64,000 nt of DNA from JBLIRR01 sp049472395 (GTDB lineage: Bacteria > SZUA-182 > DTGQ01 > JBLIRR01): contig JBLIRR010000001.1 of NCBI GenBank assembly GCA_049472395.1, positions 1-64,000 of the forward strand. Reading direction: 5' to 3'. A program made the translations under genes and the position numbers. The notes under the pieces were generated by a model. It searched no databases. It saw only the letters and a program-made list of their open reading frames with translations, and was not told the origin of the DNA. Shown here piece by piece: positions 27,124 to 35,698 of the stretch (positions are counted from its first letter, which is position 1; every line of letters starts with the position of its first letter).

Positions 27124-28470
27124 TCAGGACTTTCGGCACACAATTCGATATAAACCGGGCCAGACACAATCCATACTCACGCTTTCATCAACTCCCAGAC
27201 ACTTCCTGGTGGAATTAAACATCAATGAAAAATTCGCCACATCTAGACCGGCGCGTTTATTTTGCATTAGGGCATGGCCGCTATTTGCAAACACAGATCG
27301 CATATGGCTCAGAGCCTTCCCCAAACACTTGCGTGTGTTGCCAATCGCTTGAGCGGATATCGAGATATCTCTAAAATTCGATAGCTTATTTTTTTTGACC
27401 AGCGAACATACTTCTTTCACAATGCAATCGATAGAGCCCTTGTTAATTGAAAAATATTCTTGCATCAGCTGGTGCCTTTCTCTCACGGCCATATCCGCAT
27501 ATTTACCTTCCACAATAAACTTAACTATCTCATCTTCACTGGTGAAGCATCGGCTCACTTTAACCGGAACAAAAGGACAAAGAGTCTCGTCAAATCGTGG
27601 AAGATACGAAAGAGGCAGTTTCTCCATCATGCACGACTCGATTCCTGTTGTGCAGTCGGGATGTACCATGACCTCAGCCCCAAGGATCCAGGGAATAACC
27701 GCGCCTCGAAAAATAATCTTCACTTTACTGAAGGCGCTAAATGCCTTCCGGTAGGTATCATGGTCCTCCTCAGGATGTGGGCGAATTATCACCTTACAGT
27801 CGAGCTTTGCTGATAATCTCATAATTAATGATATGTAGGATTTCACTTTTTCTTTGTCAAAAGCTATTATTTTCCCCAAGTCGCGAATTCGAGATCCATA
27901 ATTTGATCGGACAAAATCATTCCCGCGGATATTGTTACCGAATCCCATATTCGTACAGAAAAGCACATATCGTCCGAACTCTCTTTTAATCTCGGAAACC
28001 TGCTGCTCATACAAGCTGTGATATTGCGGTTTGAGCAACTCAAATCGTGGATGACCAGACACAACCGTATGGCTCTTGCAAAAATTCAAACGATTGGCTT
28101 TAAGAAAATCATACTGGGCCCGACCCCATATAAAAATGAGATCCGCTTTCTCAAAAAAATGCTCAGGATATCGCGCCAGGATAGTCGACATATCCTTAAA
28201 GTCGACTCCACCCTCTTCGTCAAGGCTTACCAGAAGACTATCGTAATTATTGAGGAGATTGTAAAGTTTATCTGAGATACCTGCATGATAGCCTTTATCG
28301 AAGAATACAAATGGAGATATTTGCCCAAATAGTCTATAGATATCTTCTTTTGCCCCGACAAAAGATTGAAAACCCTGCTTTGCAAACTTTACCCCTAAAA
28401 CGAGTTTATACAATAGCTCGCGGGATGTTGTTTCTATTGGCAACAGGATCTTGTAAGAATTCGAAGTCAT
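27124..28470 (-). CDS. Surface carbohydrate biosynthesis protein (TIGR04396-like, GT-B fold)
   Basis: A 448-residue cytoplasmic protein of the surface carbohydrate biosynthesis family, remotely similar to CDP-glycerol glycerophosphotransferases. It begins MTSNSYKILLPIETTSREL. Other landmarks are YDSLLVSLDEEGGVDF, VVSGHPRFELLKP, KVIIRPHPEED and the C-terminal VHPDCTTGIESCMMEKLP, a donor-binding-like stretch. I start at 28470, where GAGGGG lies about nine bases upstream; a longer frame to 28521 would place the ribosome-binding site inside the gene. It lies next to the legionaminic-type genes, so a transfer role for a nonulosonate is possible but unproven. Confidence 0.78.
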   Translation of the reverse strand: MTSNSYKILLPIETTSRELLYKLVLGVKFAKQGFQSFVGAKEDIYRLFGQISPFVFFDKGYHAGISDKLYNLLNNYDSLLVSLDEEGGVDFKDMSTILARYPEHFFEKADLIFIWGRAQYDFLKANRLNFCKSHTVVSGHPRFELLKPQYHSLYEQQVSEIKREFGRYVLFCTNMGFGNNIRGNDFVRSNYGSRIRDLGKIIAFDKEKVKSYISLIMRLSAKLDCKVIIRPHPEEDHDTYRKAFSAFSKVKIIFRGAVIPWILGAEVMVHPDCTTGIESCMMEKLPLSYLPRFDETLCPFVPVKVSRCFTSEDEIVKFIVEGKYADMAVRERHQLMQEYFSINKGSIDCIVKEVCSLVKKNKLSNFRDISISAQAIGNTRKCLGKALSHMRSVFANSGHALMQNKRAGLDVANFSLMFNSTRKCLGVDESVSMDCVWPGLYRIVCRKS

Positions 28471-28822
28471 AAAGAGCTGCCCCTCATATATAATATTTTT
28501 GACATTCCGTTTTCTGCTCAATGCCCCCTACCGTCGGATTCCTCTCCAATTTTCCGTGATAAATCATGATTCTAACGGATTCTATGATACTTCCATAAGT
28601 AAAGTTTGAGGTAATTTAATATGTCAAATGCTTCTAAAATTAAGCCATTTTCGACACACTCTTTTCAATTTCAACCCACCAAAGAATTAGATAAGCATTT
28701 AAGATTATTTACCTTAATTTAAACATTAAAAAATCCAACGCTTTATTTAAAAAAAGAAAATCTAGTATCGCTATAAAGGACGTTGTCTATATAGAACGTT
28801 TGTGCAGAGAAACCTTTATATG
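28471..28822. other. Intergenic region between the nonulosonate block and the glycan assembly genes
   Basis: No gene is visible in these 352 bases. The stretch holds the second copy of the repeated upstream element (28596-28684) and AT-rich sequence. This break separates the 28.8-36.7 kb nonulosonate operon from the downstream flippase/surface carbohydrate pair. Confidence 0.55.
28596..28684 (-). promoter_or_regulatory. Repeated upstream element, copy 2 of 2, with promoter-like boxes
   Basis: This aligns with 20495-20580. On the minus strand it reads TTGACA (28627-28622), 18 bases, TTTACT (28603-28598), about 120 bases before the ATG at 28470. The perfect -35 box here favours a promoter over chance. 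Identity between copies extends well beyond the boxes, which suggests duplication or a shared regulator site. Confidence 0.42.
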
Positions 28823-29821
28823 TCAGATTGTGTAAGTTTTACCTTGGAACATGTTAAGTTTTCTTTTTATCCACTCAGCTGTTATTTCGAGACCCTTTTC
28901 CAGGCTATATTGTGGGGACCAGCCGGTTAACTTTTTAAGAAGCGATGCGTCACACAGCAACCTGTTAACTTCACTCTTCTCGGGTCGCAACCGGTCATCA
29001 TCACAGACAACATCGGCCTTTTTGCCGCTGATATTGAGCAATAGTTGGACGAGATCACCTATAGCTATTTCCTGCCCACTCCCGATATTGACCACATTTC
29101 CGACAGCGGCATCAGTCTGCCCCAGCGCTAAAAACCCTGATACCGTATCCTGCACAAAATTGAAGTCTCTTGTCGGCTGGAGTGATCCGAGGCTCAGTTG
29201 ACTCGCTCCCTTATATAATTGGATTAGGATTGTTGGAATGACCGCACGAGCAGATTGCCGGGGGCCATAAGTATTGAATGGTCGTGCAATAACCACCGGC
29301 AGATTAAACGATCGATAGTAACTTTCTGCCAGCATATCAGCTCCTATCTTTGATGCGGAATAGGGGGATTGTCCCTGAAGTGGATGTTTCTCATCGATTG
29401 GAACATACTGGGCAGTACCATATACTTCACTAGTGGAAGTATGGACAAGGCGTGTCACCTGCTGCAATCTACAGGCATTCAGCACGTTCAGCGCTCCGCC
29501 AACATTGGTCTGGACATAGCTGTCGGGCGCACAGTATGAATATGGAATCGCAATTAAACTAGACAAATGAAATACTATTTCCTGCCCTTCTATCGCCTTG
29601 GCTACACGAAGTGCATCGCGTATATCCCCCGGGAAAATTTCGATACATCCTAGAATTTCCTCATCAGTTTCATCGAGCCATCCCCACCGACTGAATGAAT
29701 TGTAGTAGACAAACGCGCGGACCCATGCCCCTGCCCGGGCGAGATGTTCGACCAGATGGCTTCCTATGAAACCATCAGAACCTGTTACAACAACCTTTTT
29801 ATCCTTCCAAAATTCAGCCAC
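28823..29821 (-). CDS. legB: NDP-N-acetylhexosamine 4,6-dehydratase, LegB-like
   Basis: Extended SDR expected to make the 4-keto-6-deoxy intermediate of legionaminic-type acid from GDP- or UDP-GlcNAc. NAD site GSDGFIGSHL, then TSTSEVYG and YSASKIGADML (catalytic Tyr and Lys), ARPFNTYGPRQSARAVIP and TRDFNFVQDT. I choose the GTG at 29821: GGAGA lies five bases upstream, and the resulting 332 residues match the family. A longer frame would overlap the upstream nucleotidyltransferase by 86 bases. The gap to that gene is 10 bases. Last gene of the nonulosonate operon. LegB versus other 4,6-dehydratases is decided by context plus the PtmE-like neighbour. Confidence 0.83.
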   Translation of the reverse strand: MAEFWKDKKVVVTGSDGFIGSHLVEHLARAGAWVRAFVYYNSFSRWGWLDETDEEILGCIEIFPGDIRDALRVAKAIEGQEIVFHLSSLIAIPYSYCAPDSYVQTNVGGALNVLNACRLQQVTRLVHTSTSEVYGTAQYVPIDEKHPLQGQSPYSASKIGADMLAESYYRSFNLPVVIARPFNTYGPRQSARAVIPTILIQLYKGASQLSLGSLQPTRDFNFVQDTVSGFLALGQTDAAVGNVVNIGSGQEIAIGDLVQLLLNISGKKADVVCDDDRLRPEKSEVNRLLCDASLLKKLTGWSPQYSLEKGLEITAEWIKRKLNMFQGKTYTI

Positions 29822-29831
29822 GAGAGTCTCC

Positions 29832-30896
29832 TTATATATTTGTCGGATTGTTGTCCTGTATATCATCCTGCACACGCTGCAGGTCATTCTTACTGCCGAT
29901 ATCCACCCAATATTCACGGATAGGAAATGCGGTAACCGGAAGGCCTTGTGTTATGAGTTCGGTAATAAGTGTTGTCATGTCGAAGTTTGTGCTCTTCGGT
30001 ATAAGGGATACAATATCGGGTTCAAGTACATACATACCCGCATTGCAGAATAGATGCAGCATTGGCTTTTCTTTGATATTGAGAACGAAATGGCCGACAA
30101 GATCAAGCACTCCATACGGTATGCTTAGATGGTATTGTGATGCTGCTATAGTCAGAACCGAGCGGTGGCGTCTGTGAAAGTCAAGAAATTGTGTAAAATT
30201 AATATTTGTTATTACATCACCATTAAGCACAAGGAACGGGGAATGGGGAATATCTTTAAGGAGCGATAGTGAACCGATAGTTCCAAGTTTCTTTTTCTCT
30301 CTTAGGTAGCTAATCTCGACACCAAATCTGCTTCCATCGCCAAAATACTCTTCGATAATTTCAGCCTTGTAATTAACTGATAGGACCACAGTTGTAATAT
30401 CAAAGGATGCCAAGATATTGATGATACTTTCGATCACTGGTTTGCCTCCGACTTCAACCATAGGTTTTGGAACGTTCTTTGTAATAGGCCTGAGCCTTTT
30501 ACCCTCACCACCAGCCATAATAATTGCAACGGTTTTATCATGCTTTTCTTCGATAAGGTCGCGTAAACTAATAAGTCCTTTTACTTTCCCTGCATCATCA
30601 ACAAGGGGAACATTCCTTAATCGTTGCTGTATGAGAATATGCCTAATTTCGTCGTACGAACTGTTTTCATGGGCTGTTGTAGGACGTTTGCACATAACAC
30701 GATCGCACGTCTCATCGAGTGAACGTTGAGTCAGCATAAAACGCCGTATATCACCATCAGTGATAGTTCCGACTAACCTGCCTTCCTCATCGACAACCAT
30801 GGCAATACCCTCTTTAAACCGATCAATAACTGCCACTACCTCCTTGATCGTCATCATTGGTTTTACTAAAAACTGATTTGTATCGATATGCTTCAT
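29832..30896 (-). CDS. CBS-domain nucleotidyltransferase, PtmE-like (hexosamine-1-phosphate guanylyltransferase)
   Basis: A 354-residue protein with two CBS domains at about residues 8-115 (ITDGDIRRFML and GLISLRDLIEE) fused to a nucleotidyltransferase from about 118. The signature is IMAGGEGKRLRPITKNVPKPM, split here as the activating loop and product site. In Campylobacter jejuni, PtmE has the same layout and makes GDP-glucosamine for legionaminic acid. The CBS pair suggests nucleotide feedback control. GAGG overlaps the stop codon of the upstream gene (TGAGG), eight bases before the ATG, a sign of tight coupling. GTP specificity is inferred from family context. Confidence 0.82.
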   Translation of the reverse strand: MKHIDTNQFLVKPMMTIKEVVAVIDRFKEGIAMVVDEEGRLVGTITDGDIRRFMLTQRSLDETCDRVMCKRPTTAHENSSYDEIRHILIQQRLRNVPLVDDAGKVKGLISLRDLIEEKHDKTVAIIMAGGEGKRLRPITKNVPKPMVEVGGKPVIESIINILASFDITTVVLSVNYKAEIIEEYFGDGSRFGVEISYLREKKKLGTIGSLSLLKDIPHSPFLVLNGDVITNINFTQFLDFHRRHRSVLTIAASQYHLSIPYGVLDLVGHFVLNIKEKPMLHLFCNAGMYVLEPDIVSLIPKSTNFDMTTLITELITQGLPVTAFPIREYWVDIGSKNDLQRVQDDIQDNNPTNI

Positions 30897-30906
30897 TGTG
30901 GAAACC

Positions 30907-32097
30907 TCAGTAAGTCATTTTCTTCTGGAGAAGTCTATTGTCAATATCTATTTCTGCTAGTACCGCGGCAATCTTTTTCCCCGAACCGCCAATTCCATAG
31001 GGATTACGACATGACGAGCATTTTTTACGAAATGTATCATCATTTATGGATGTATTACATGCACGGATAATTTCGTAAGTATCGTATCCGGTGTCAATGA
31101 CATTCTCGGCTCTTAGCCGCCCCTGCTGCCTTGTCCCAATATTTACACATGGGCAGCCAAATATTGGTGTTTCTTTAATCCCGCTTGAGGAATTCCCGAC
31201 ACACACTCCACGAGCCACTTTGCCACAGAGATTTACTAAACCGTGATAGTTATATCTTCCAAGGCTTCGATGGGCCTGTATATTTTTCGGTTTTGCTTCC
31301 ATAAAAGCATCAATCTCTGCAATAATGCGTCGACCACCCGCATCATTATTAGGATATGTTATAATGACCTGACAATCATCCATGCTCAGCATACGTAAGG
31401 CATCAAGTGAGGGTTTAACCTGCTCAACGGCCAATTCAAACTCGGTAGTAACTGAATGCTGCGTAAAAAGAATAACAGGCTTTGCCGCATCCAGGCCGTA
31501 GTCCTTTATGACATTATCAGGTGATGCATACAGTCCATCAGCAATAAGGTCAATGGCAGGGAATCCCACGTTAAATACTCGCCATGGTTCCTCACCCAGC
31601 TTTAGCAAACGCTCGACCGCCTGTTCATTCGTTGCAAAATGAAGATGGGACAATTTGGTCATGGCATGACGCACCATATCATCAAGGGTACCGCCTTCAG
31701 TTATATCTCCTCCTTCGATATGTGCAGTCGGTATCCCCATCTGGGTGCTTGTAATAACGGCCGCAAATCCCTCAAAACGATCCGCATAAACAACATGAAA
31801 ATCGGGCCGAAGATTTTCGAGCGTACGACTCAGGCTCAAAATACCTGATCCTATCGCCTGCACAGTCGAAAAAAGCGTGTCCTGCTTCATATCCATTTTT
31901 ATCTCTGCGAACACCTCAAACCCGTCCTTCTCTATTTCTTTCTTTGTAAATCCAAAGTCCTGCTGCAAGTGCGCCCCAGAAACTAGAAGATAGTATTCAA
32001 GATGTGGATGGGCCACGATTGCCCTGATTATTGGATACTGTAACCCATATTCGGCGCGGTTTCCGGTAAAAATGGCAATTTTCCGTTTTTTCCCCAT
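30907..32097 (-). CDS. legG: Hydrolysing NDP-HexNAc 2-epimerase, LegG/NeuC-like
   Basis: A 396-residue enzyme of the hydrolysing UDP-N-acetylglucosamine 2-epimerase family, releasing the free 2-epimerised sugar used for nonulosonate synthesis. Hallmarks are GNRAEYGLQYPIIRAI, LLVSGAHLQQDFG, IEGGDITEGGTLDD and GNSSSGIKETPIFGCP, the last typical of NeuC/LegG. The preceding SDR gene's stop shares one base with this ATG (TAATG). In the pathway it acts after LegB/LegC/LegH and before the LegI synthase. It is distinct from the non-hydrolysing WecB at 36910. Confidence 0.88.
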   Translation of the reverse strand: MGKKRKIAIFTGNRAEYGLQYPIIRAIVAHPHLEYYLLVSGAHLQQDFGFTKKEIEKDGFEVFAEIKMDMKQDTLFSTVQAIGSGILSLSRTLENLRPDFHVVYADRFEGFAAVITSTQMGIPTAHIEGGDITEGGTLDDMVRHAMTKLSHLHFATNEQAVERLLKLGEEPWRVFNVGFPAIDLIADGLYASPDNVIKDYGLDAAKPVILFTQHSVTTEFELAVEQVKPSLDALRMLSMDDCQVIITYPNNDAGGRRIIAEIDAFMEAKPKNIQAHRSLGRYNYHGLVNLCGKVARGVCVGNSSSGIKETPIFGCPCVNIGTRQQGRLRAENVIDTGYDTYEIIRACNTSINDDTFRKKCSSCRNPYGIGGSGKKIAAVLAEIDIDNRLLQKKMTY

Positions 32098-33056
32098 TAT
32101 TCCTTCTCTTTTATTTTTACCATTCCATTATAAAAAGAGTATTCTGGTTTCCATCCGGTCATTTTCAGCAGTTTTGTATTGTCAAGAACCATATATGAAG
32201 GTTGACTGCTGCCATATTCATTGACTGGTCCAGAAGGTTCGATCTTAAATGCCATTGCCGCTTCACGCACCGCCTGGCCCACAGACATACCTACTCCGGT
32301 CGACAAATTTACAATAGAATATTTACTATTAACTTGACACATTGACAGCCGAAGGCATCCTTCGATTACATCCTCAATGAAGATGAAGTCCCTTACCGGA
32401 GTGACATCCCTCACTTTCGGGTACTGTCCATAGCGCAGCTGTTCTATTATTGTCCCGACAACTGTATTAGCTCTGCTTCGCGAACCATAGACATTTCCCA
32501 ATCTTGCAGCGATACACGATAAATCAAAGGCTTCCGACAATGTACACAGGAGTGCTTCTGCAGTAACTTTTGTCTCAACGTAAGTGTTTGAAACAATGAT
32601 AGGATCTTTTTCATGTGCAGGCCTGTCAAGTTGCTCACTATAGACGTACCCGCTTGAAGGGAAAATAAACCGTGGGATACCATATTCCATGCAAAATGTA
32701 GCGACCTTCCATACCAAATGAACATTAATATAAAAAGCTTCTGGAATATTTTTCTCACATTCCTCCCGGTCGGCAAGACCTGCAAAGTGTAGCACAGTCG
32801 TTTCTGTGAGATCTCTACGAGAAAGAAGGTCGGCAAGTTTTAATGTACAGTCTTCAAATCGCCCGATTACCCTTTCGACAGTACCCGGCCCTAAAAAATC
32901 TTCCTTCCTCCAGCAATCTGGAACGGGAACCGTGTCTACACCAATCAAATACGCACCGAGGGCGCTAAGATATTTCGTCGCTGCACGTCCCAGAAAACCA
33001 TTAACCCCGGTAACAAGAAAGGTTTTACTCGCCAGATTACCAATTTGTGATATCAT
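32097..33056 (-). CDS. NAD-dependent epimerase/dehydratase (extended SDR) of the nonulosonate block
   Basis: Extended SDR of 319 residues, using the ATG at 33056. Rossmann motif TGVNGFLGRAA, then FAGLADREECEKN, the SSGYVYSE region, and catalytic YVETK. The substrate domain holds RLGNVYGSRSRANTVV and RDFIFIEDV. A longer frame to 33131 would overlap the NeuB-type gene by 95 bases, which is unlikely; the chosen start still overlaps by 20. No good Shine-Dalgarno lies at the right distance, fitting coupling to the upstream gene. The reaction is unknown. An additional reductase/epimerase like this is not part of the standard LegB-C-H-G-I-F set. Confidence 0.75.
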   Translation of the reverse strand: MISQIGNLASKTFLVTGVNGFLGRAATKYLSALGAYLIGVDTVPVPDCWRKEDFLGPGTVERVIGRFEDCTLKLADLLSRRDLTETTVLHFAGLADREECEKNIPEAFYINVHLVWKVATFCMEYGIPRFIFPSSGYVYSEQLDRPAHEKDPIIVSNTYVETKVTAEALLCTLSEAFDLSCIAARLGNVYGSRSRANTVVGTIIEQLRYGQYPKVRDVTPVRDFIFIEDVIEGCLRLSMCQVNSKYSIVNLSTGVGMSVGQAVREAAMAFKIEPSGPVNEYGSSQPSYMVLDNTKLLKMTGWKPEYSFYNGMVKIKEKE

Positions 33057-34074
33057 GGGGGGAAATCTGCTTATCCTTTGAAAGCGAACGTTTTGCTGTC
33101 TTACCAAGTACCCTATATAGCTGTTCTGCAAGAATCTCCCCTGTACCTGGCCGTTTTACCCAGATATTATCATATGATAATTTCTCTCCCTCTTTAATAT
33201 CCTTGATAGTAACGACTGATGCATAGGCAAAATCAATAACTGGCTTTTCTTCCTTTAGAATTTCCTTTTTCCCGCCTATTGCCTGCCAAACGGCATGGGA
33301 ACCTTTATTCAACTCTGCCAATTCCTGCGGCTCTATTGAAATGGGTATATCAGGCCCGGGCCATTTCCGGGTTACTGTAAAGTGTTTTTCAAGAACACAA
33401 GCGCCAAGGGCAGTCGCCCCTAAACATGTATAAATTCCGATTGAATGATCGCTAAGCCCGATCGGAACATTGAATTCCTGCTGCAACTCATTTAGGGCGC
33501 CTAGCCGCACTTTCTCGTATGGTGTCGGATACATCGAGGTGCAATGCATTAGCATAAAAGGGCACTTATGCTTCTTGATTATATTAACCGATTTCCGAAT
33601 AGCTGGTATATTGTTCATGCCAGTTGACAAAATAACAGGTTTTTTTTTACGCGCAATATGATCTATCAAAGGGTAATTATTGCACTCTCCAGACCCAATC
33701 TTGAATGCCTTCACACCCATTCTCTCAAGCCGATCGGCAGCCTCCCTCGAGAATGGTGTTGACAGATACATGATTTTTTTCTCCTCGCAATATTTCATTA
33801 TTTTACGCTCTTCTTCCTCTTTCAATTCGCATCTCTTGATAATATCCCAAAGCCGCTCTTTAGAAATCTTACCCGGCTTCATATCTGTCGGGATCATCTC
33901 TGCTTCAGTAATATGGCACTGGAATTTGATACATTCAGCACCGGCCCCTACAGCGGCATCCACACATTGAATTGCCTTCTTGAAGTTCCCTTCATGATTG
34001 ATGCCAACTTCAGGCACTACAAAAGGCGGATATCCAGGTCCTATCCAACGTTTCCCAATACATATTGACATCAT
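33037..34074 (-). CDS. legI: Nonulosonic acid synthase, LegI/NeuB-like
   Basis: Condenses a 2-epimerised hexosamine derivative with phosphoenolpyruvate to give a C9 nonulosonic acid; a TIM-barrel enzyme with an SAF (antifreeze-like) C-terminal domain. 345 residues: VPEVGINHEGNF near the N-terminus, IKFQCHITEAEM, LMHCTSMYPTPYEKVRL, and a C-terminal SAF part starting around KDIKEGEKLSYDNI. GGGGGAG precedes the first ATG by seven bases; a second ATG follows directly. The family is certain. Legionaminic versus sialic or pseudaminic specificity is inferred from LegB/PtmE neighbours. Confidence 0.9.
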   Translation of the reverse strand: MMSICIGKRWIGPGYPPFVVPEVGINHEGNFKKAIQCVDAAVGAGAECIKFQCHITEAEMIPTDMKPGKISKERLWDIIKRCELKEEEERKIMKYCEEKKIMYLSTPFSREAADRLERMGVKAFKIGSGECNNYPLIDHIARKKKPVILSTGMNNIPAIRKSVNIIKKHKCPFMLMHCTSMYPTPYEKVRLGALNELQQEFNVPIGLSDHSIGIYTCLGATALGACVLEKHFTVTRKWPGPDIPISIEPQELAELNKGSHAVWQAIGGKKEILKEEKPVIDFAYASVVTIKDIKEGEKLSYDNIWVKRPGTGEILAEQLYRVLGKTAKRSLSKDKQISPHDITNW

Positions 34075-34124
34075 AGAAATACTCCCCCTAGTTTAGACGA
34101 TGAAAAATAAACAATAACTCAATA

Positions 34125-34991
34125 TTACCAAGCTGTCCAACCCCCATCAACGATTAGATTAGCGCCAGTCATGTAACGGGAAGCATCACTCACCATGAAG
34201 AGGATCGCGCCATTATAATCGGACCACTCGGCCATTCGTGCCAATGGAACCCTCATCCTGTATGCGTCATATAACGATTGTTCCTGCCCGTCAAAAACTC
34301 CACCCGGTGTAAGTACATTTACCCGAATGTTGTCTTTGCCAAACATTGTTGCCAGATATCTGCTAAAACCAATTAGTCCAGCCTTTGAAGCCGAATAGCA
34401 TGAAGGAGTATACAACTTGTCTAAATCACTGTAGATATTATTCTTTGAAGTACATCTATCATAAATCCGTTGATCGGGTCCTACAATTCCATATATAGAT
34501 GAAGTAAGAACGATACTTCCACCCTTAGCGTTGAGACGCATACGACGAACAGCTTCCTTGCATACCAGGAAAGCTCCTGTTAGATTACCCTTCAAGACAG
34601 CGTCCCACGTATCGGTATTATATTCTTCAAAGGAACGGTAATAACCTGCCGGTTTTGCCATTACATTATGCACCAGAAAATCTAGATGCTCGTAACGCTC
34701 ATCGATACACTCAAAAAACTTATGAACTTCCCTTTCTGAAGATACATTAACTTGATATGCGGTAACGCACCCAGGATTCCGTTTATTAAAAGCTTTTTCC
34801 AAATTCTGACAACGCTTCTTATCGATATCAGCAATAATCACGGTCGCACCGGCCTCGACTAAAATAGTAACAAATTGCTCTCCCATCTTCCCTGAACCAC
34901 CAGTAATTATCCCAATCCGTCCCGAAAGATCGAAAAGATCGTGTATTGTCTTTAAAGGTTTTGAAAATTTGTCAGAATTGTATTCTGTCAT
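34125..34991 (-). CDS. Classical SDR oxidoreductase of the nonulosonate block (PtmA-like)
   Basis: Classical short-chain dehydrogenase, 288 residues: TGGSGKMGEQF (TGxxxGxG NAD(P) site), HNVMAKPAG, catalytic Ser in SSIYG, YSASKAG, and RVNVLTPGGVFDGQ. Such an SDR occurs as PtmA in Campylobacter legionaminic clusters, where its exact role has been debated. It overlaps the cytidylyltransferase gene by four bases (ATGA) and lies 50 bases from the synthase gene. It could reduce or oxidise a sugar intermediate before activation, but this is inference. Confidence 0.82.
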   Translation of the reverse strand: MTEYNSDKFSKPLKTIHDLFDLSGRIGIITGGSGKMGEQFVTILVEAGATVIIADIDKKRCQNLEKAFNKRNPGCVTAYQVNVSSEREVHKFFECIDERYEHLDFLVHNVMAKPAGYYRSFEEYNTDTWDAVLKGNLTGAFLVCKEAVRRMRLNAKGGSIVLTSSIYGIVGPDQRIYDRCTSKNNIYSDLDKLYTPSCYSASKAGLIGFSRYLATMFGKDNIRVNVLTPGGVFDGQEQSLYDAYRMRVPLARMAEWSDYNGAILFMVSDASRYMTGANLIVDGGWTAW

Positions 34992-35698
34992 TTGTTCTTA
35001 TCCTTCGAAAAAATCCATTCCAACAGCTCAAAATCAAATTCGGTATCCAAATCCAATGAGCGCTCTGGTGGGACTAAATAAATCCGAGAATTCATGGGTA
35101 TCCTTGCCCGCTCTACCATAATCGCATTGCGTGAGAAAATCCATACAACTGTGTTGAGGTCATATACTTCTGGTGCATCCTGGCGTCGATATATTGGAAT
35201 ATGTGATTCGAGAATGAGGCTAGCGCGCCCATCTTCATTAACCTTTACCATATTGAAATAGGGATTTCGATGAGCAAGGCAGGCAGAGAGAACTGCATCA
35301 CAGCGCGTTTCACCAAAAAGTCGAAACGCTTCTTCAATATCTTTAGGAATGCGTAACGGAGCTGTTGGGTCAATAAGAATAAGTGTCCTTACTTTTTGTT
35401 TATGTATACTTTCCAATTGTTCAATCGCGTGCTCGATCACAGGCAGCATAGGCGTATCATCCTGCGCCAATTCCGCTGGCCTCATAAAAGGCACGTCGGC
35501 ACAATACTTACGCGCAACTGATGCGATGTGCTGACTATCCGTGCTAACGACAACATGGTCAATAAATGGACAAGAGGCTCCACACTCTATTGCATAACTA
35601 ATCAGGGGCTTACCATGCACAATTCTGATGTTCTTCCCAAGAACACCCTTGGAACCTCCCCGCGCAGGAATAAGAGCTACTACCATTCCTTCACACAC
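34988..35698 (-). CDS. legF: CMP-nonulosonate cytidylyltransferase, LegF/NeuA-like
   Basis: Activates the nonulosonic acid with CTP. 236 residues: ALIPARGGSKGVLGKNIR (CTP-binding loop), VVVSTDSQHIASVA, LLDPTAPLR-like ILIDPTAPLRIPKDIEE, RRQDAPEVYDLN and the C-terminal DLDTEFDFELLEW. Length and motifs match CMP-N-acetylneuraminate/legionaminate synthetases. The start used is GTG at 35698, overlapping the end of the upstream oxidoreductase by 19 bases. An ATG at 35686 is possible, but the GAAGGA site would touch it. Its presence shows the locus makes a CMP-activated sugar. Confidence 0.88.
   Translation of the reverse strand: MCEGMVVALIPARGGSKGVLGKNIRIVHGKPLISYAIECGASCPFIDHVVVSTDSQHIASVARKYCADVPFMRPAELAQDDTPMLPVIEHAIEQLESIHKQKVRTLILIDPTAPLRIPKDIEEAFRLFGETRCDAVLSACLAHRNPYFNMVKVNEDGRASLILESHIPIYRRQDAPEVYDLNTVVWIFSRNAIMVERARIPMNSRIYLVPPERSLDLDTEFDFELLEWIFSKDKNK

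Noticed and set aside
29822..29917. Longer N-terminus for the LegB-like protein
   Set aside because: It would overlap the upstream gene by 86 bases; the GTG at 29821 has a good ribosome-binding site and gives the family length.
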